Source: an uncultured Clostridia bacterium (GTDB lineage: Bacteria > Bacillota_A > Clostridia > Peptostreptococcales > Anaerovoracaceae). Taken from it: a stretch of DNA of 8,962 nt. The translations under genes were made by a program, and so were the position numbers. The notes beneath the pieces were generated by a model, which saw nothing but the letters and a program-made list of their open reading frames with translations, was not told the origin of the DNA and did no database searches. Position 1 is the first letter of the stretch. Each line of letters begins with the position of its first letter. Positions 6,668 to 8,962 of this stretch are shown here, one piece after another. The stretch is from the NCBI GenBank assembly GCA_946645735.1, contig CAMPCK010000022.1:1-8962 (forward strand), read 5' to 3'.

Positions 6668-7453
6668 ATGGAAAACAAAGCAATTCTCGTCGTGAGTTTC
6701 GGCACATCTTACCCTGAAACAAGGAGTAAGACCATCGACATTATAGAAGAAGAACTTGTGAAAAGGTTCCCGGACAGAACATTCTACCGCGCATGGACCA
6801 GCGGCATGATCCGCAAAAAGATAAAGGAAAGAGATAACACGGTCATTTTCTCTGTTGATGAGGCTCTGGACCAAATGGAAAAAGATGGCATAACAGACCT
6901 TCTCGTGCAGCCGACACATCTGGTGGCAGGAGAAGAGTATGACAAAATCATGAACCGGATCTGCGCCAATCAGAACAGATTCCAAAGCGTTTCTTTGGGA
7001 GAACCCCTGATCAGTTCATTCAGAGATGTATATCATGTCGCAAGAATACTAGAGAGCAGATATTCTGAACTGACAGATAAAGACATGCTTGTGCTTATGG
7101 GACACGGAAGCGCGAAATTAGAGTTTGACGCCTATGAAGAACTGAAGAGACAGTTCAATAAAGATGGACATGATAACTACGCGATAGGTACTGTGGAATT
7201 CACTCCGGGAATCGAGCCTGTGCTTGAAAAAGTAAATGAGTTTAAACCTGGGAGAGTATTCCTGACACCGCTTCTTCTGGTTGCAGGGGATCATGCTACC
7301 AATGATATGGCAGGCGATGGTCCGGATTCCTGGAAGAATCAGATCGAGGCTCTGGGGCCGCAGGTGGAATGCCATGTCAGAGGCCTGGGAGAATTTCCGG
7401 AAGTGGTAAAGATGTATATCTGGCATGCAGAGCATGCGAGTGTGATCAAATAA
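6668..7453 (+). CDS. cbiK: CbiK-family sirohydrochlorin cobaltochelatase, copy 2
   Basis: Second CbiK homologue, 261 residues from ATG 6668, starting MENKAILVVSFGTSY and lacking a signal peptide. It is clearly related to copy 1 (shared FPDR.FYRAWTS, KERD, DGxTDxLVQPT, LVLMGHG, GDHA.NDMAG, DSW, GLGE) but diverged throughout, so this is not a recent duplication. The metal-site residues are present as E90 (GEEYD), H146 (LMGHG) and H209 (AGDHATNDMAG). It also keeps H84 (QPTH), which is Phe in copy 1, and after MGHG has SAKLEFDAYEEL, close in shape to Salmonella CbiK. It is therefore the more orthodox copy. It is the last gene of the importer operon and should be repressed by the riboswitch with it. 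No other cobalamin synthesis gene is nearby, so its substrate may be sirohydrochlorin made from genes elsewhere. The product ends just before a 139-nt terminator region. Confidence 0.9.
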   Translation: MENKAILVVSFGTSYPETRSKTIDIIEEELVKRFPDRTFYRAWTSGMIRKKIKERDNTVIFSVDEALDQMEKDGITDLLVQPTHLVAGEEYDKIMNRICANQNRFQSVSLGEPLISSFRDVYHVARILESRYSELTDKDMLVLMGHGSAKLEFDAYEELKRQFNKDGHDNYAIGTVEFTPGIEPVLEKVNEFKPGRVFLTPLLLVAGDHATNDMAGDGPDSWKNQIEALGPQVECHVRGLGEFPEVVKMYIWHAEHASVIK

Positions 7454-7528
7454 AGTTTATTATTTTGGAAACGCAGAATACAGAAATAAACCTCCTGTAA
7501 TATATGCGAAACCAAAGAAATAAAAAAA

Positions 7529-7575
7529 GACCTCGATGAAGAGGTCAGGAAAAGACCTCAACGGTGAGGTCTTTT
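7529..7575. terminator. Tandem convergent terminator hairpins
   Basis: Two hairpins built from the same GACCTC/GAGGTC arms lie between the convergent genes. The first is GACCTC (7529-7534) with GAGGTC (7541-7546). It is preceded by seven A residues (7522-7528), which read as a U-tract on the minus strand. The second is a perfect 11-bp stem, AAAAGACCTCA (7550-7560) with TGAGGTCTTTT (7565-7575), which carries A and T runs on both sides and should work in both directions. The plus-strand importer operon and the minus-strand PLP-enzyme gene would both end here. The remainder of 7454-7592 shows no gene. Confidence 0.85.
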
Positions 7576-7592
7576 CCTTTTTGATGGTTTAT

Positions 7593-8962
7593 TTACAGCT
7601 TTTTCAGAAGACCGGTGGCTTCGTTAAATTCATTGATGAGGTCATCGACCTTCGACGCAGCCTTGGCAGCCGCACCCCAGGTGCCTTCCTGGTCATACCA
7701 GAGGGCGTTCAGTTCTTCAGCGGTCTTGCCCTGCTGTTCCACCCAGGTGAAGTATTTGAGATTGTGGATCCGCTTCCTGTCGGTGTATCTCAGTTCCAGC
7801 ATGGCATCAGTCTTTTCACCTAAGATATGTGTGTGGAAGTCGATGGCGGCTTTTTCATGGCTGTACTCACCGTCGCGGGCCCTCAGTTCTTCGATTCTGG
7901 AACCGTACATGGCGGCTGAATCGGTAAGGACTGTAGCGACAACGTCGTTTTCGTCGAGTTCGTAGTACTTGGCCATCTTGATGCAGCAGAGAGCGTTTGC
8001 TATGCCTGAAATTCCGAAGTATCCGAGAAGGTCCACGAGTTCAGGATCCACGCCCTGCTCCTTGAGATAGGCGCGTCCGATGGGTTCGTTGAAGAGGCGG
8101 AGAGTTTCCACGGGGTCCTCATCGTCGATTGCGATCACCATATCGGTGTTCTTTACATTATGTATCCAGGGCACATGTCTGTCTCCGATGCCCTCGATCC
8201 TGTGATCGCCGAAGCCGTTATCCAGAAGGGTGGGGCACTGCAGGGATTCGCCAACCCCCAGCTTGGCGGTGGGATAGAGCTCTTTAAGCCGGTCACCGGA
8301 ACCCATGGTACCTGCTGAACCGGAGCAGAAAGCCATGCCTGCGAAGCGTCCGTTCTCTCCTTTGATCTCCTCAAAGGCGTCTGAGATGGCGTTGGCGGTG
8401 ACGTTGTAATGCCACATGTAGTTTCCCATCTCCTGGAACTGATTGAATACCCATACGTCATCCTGTGCTTTGAGCTCTGCCACCTTATCGTAGATGGCCT
8501 TGACGTTGGACTCGGATCCGGGAGTGGCGATGACTTCTGATGCTACGCCTTTCAGCCAATCAAATCTCTCACGGCTCATGCCTTCGGGAAGGATAGCTAT
8601 GGAATAGCAGCCGAGAAGTGCGCTGTTGAAGGCGCCGCCGCGGCAGTAATTTCCCGTGGAAGGCCATGCTCCCTTATGATAGGTGGAATCGAACTGACCG
8701 GTGACCAGAGGCGGGACCAGACAGCCGAAGGCGGCCCCCACCTTGTGGGCTCCGATGGGGAACCATCTTCCCAGCATGCAGATGATCCTGCACTTCACGC
8801 CGGTAAGTTCAGGAGGTAAGACTATATAGTTCGGACCGTGATAGAGTCCGCCGAAATCCTTTTGCTCATTCTTCCAGGTTATCCTGAAGAGGTTGAGAGG
8901 ATCGATATCCTGCATTCCGACTTTAGTCAGTTTTTCCTTGATCTTTTCAGGGACCTTGGAGG
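7593..8962 (-). CDS. Fold-type II PLP-dependent enzyme, 5' end cut by window
   Basis: Member of the cysteine synthase/threonine dehydratase/diaminopropionate ammonia-lyase superfamily; the exact reaction is not recognised. The frame stays open to the window edge, 15 codons beyond the Met codon at 8913-8915, which has no ribosome binding site, so the true start lies outside. The visible part is 455 residues. Numbering from that Met, the PLP lysine is probably K58 in GAHKVGAAFG. The cofactor-binding Asn is N89 in PSTGNYCRGGAFNSALLG, the phosphate-binding glycine loop is SGSAGTMGSG (198-207), and LTDSAAMYGS (330-339) matches the family's conserved D-S-G-x-x-Y region near the pyridine nitrogen, with S333. 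The protein is longer than typical cysteine synthases (about 310) and YgeX (about 400), with a C-terminal extension of about 100 residues. It runs opposite to the B12 genes and ends at the shared terminator, so no functional link is implied. Confidence 0.82.
   Translation of the reverse strand, partial: SKVPEKIKEKLTKVGMQDIDPLNLFRITWKNEQKDFGGLYHGPNYIVLPPELTGVKCRIICMLGRWFPIGAHKVGAAFGCLVPPLVTGQFDSTYHKGAWPSTGNYCRGGAFNSALLGCYSIAILPEGMSRERFDWLKGVASEVIATPGSESNVKAIYDKVAELKAQDDVWVFNQFQEMGNYMWHYNVTANAISDAFEEIKGENGRFAGMAFCSGSAGTMGSGDRLKELYPTAKLGVGESLQCPTLLDNGFGDHRIEGIGDRHVPWIHNVKNTDMVIAIDDEDPVETLRLFNEPIGRAYLKEQGVDPELVDLLGYFGISGIANALCCIKMAKYYELDENDVVATVLTDSAAMYGSRIEELRARDGEYSHEKAAIDFHTHILGEKTDAMLELRYTDRKRIHNLKYFTWVEQQGKTAEELNALWYDQEGTWGAAAKAASKVDDLINEFNEATGLLKKL

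Noticed and set aside
7456..7491. GTTTATT/AATAAAC inverted repeat after cbiK copy 2
   Set aside because: Seven AT-rich pairs around a 22-nt loop, easily due to chance. The strong hairpins at 7529-7575 explain termination.
7536..7965. Plus-strand open frames opposite the 3' end of the PLP-enzyme gene
   Set aside because: They overlap the terminator or the conserved C-terminal half of the enzyme gene and show no domain.
1..8962. CRISPR array, insertion sequence, tRNA, attachment site or toxin-antitoxin pair
   Set aside because: No regularly spaced repeats, transposase motifs, tRNA arms or small paired genes were seen on either strand by reading.

Overview
The window looks like part of the chromosome of an anaerobic, B12-dependent Clostridia-type Firmicute. 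The grounds are the moderate GC content (by eye a little under 50%), AGGAGG-type ribosome binding sites, a GTG start, sigma-A-like promoter elements, a CitA/DcuS-type two-component system, CbiK-type anaerobic cobaltochelatases and a lipoprotein-dependent ABC importer. No genus can be assigned from the sequence alone. No mobile element, rRNA, tRNA or CRISPR array was seen.

Layout. (1) 117-3184, plus strand: a CitA/DcuS-type membrane sensor kinase, its CitB/DcuR-type response regulator (overlapping by 8 nt) and, 16 nt further on, a CbiK-family sirohydrochlorin cobaltochelatase (cbiK copy 1). They read as one operon. (2) 3185-3598: a 414-nt control region with a near-consensus promoter, a cobalamin riboswitch containing a clear B12 box, and an intrinsic terminator just before the next gene. 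(3) 3599-7453, plus strand: lipoprotein binding protein, FecCD/BtuC-type permease, ATPase and a second, diverged cbiK. This is a BtuFCD-like corrinoid importer followed by a chelatase. A perfect 12-bp hairpin without a U-tract separates the binding-protein gene from the permease gene. (4) 7454-7592: a pair of hairpins forming a convergent terminator. (5) 7593 to the window end, minus strand: a fold-type II PLP enzyme of the cysteine synthase/diaminopropionate ammonia-lyase superfamily, cut by the window edge, with no evident link to the B12 genes.

How the genes may work together. When intracellular cobalamin is high, the riboswitch should stop transcription before the importer operon. When it is low, the binding protein, permease and ATPase take up a corrinoid. 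The two chelatases lie on either side of the riboswitch. Copy 2 should be repressed by B12 along with the importer, whereas copy 1 travels with the two-component system. That gives two separately controlled cobalt-insertion activities, one perhaps tied to an extracellular carboxylate-like signal. This pairing, and the sequence differences between the copies, are the most interesting points here. The individual families are all well known.
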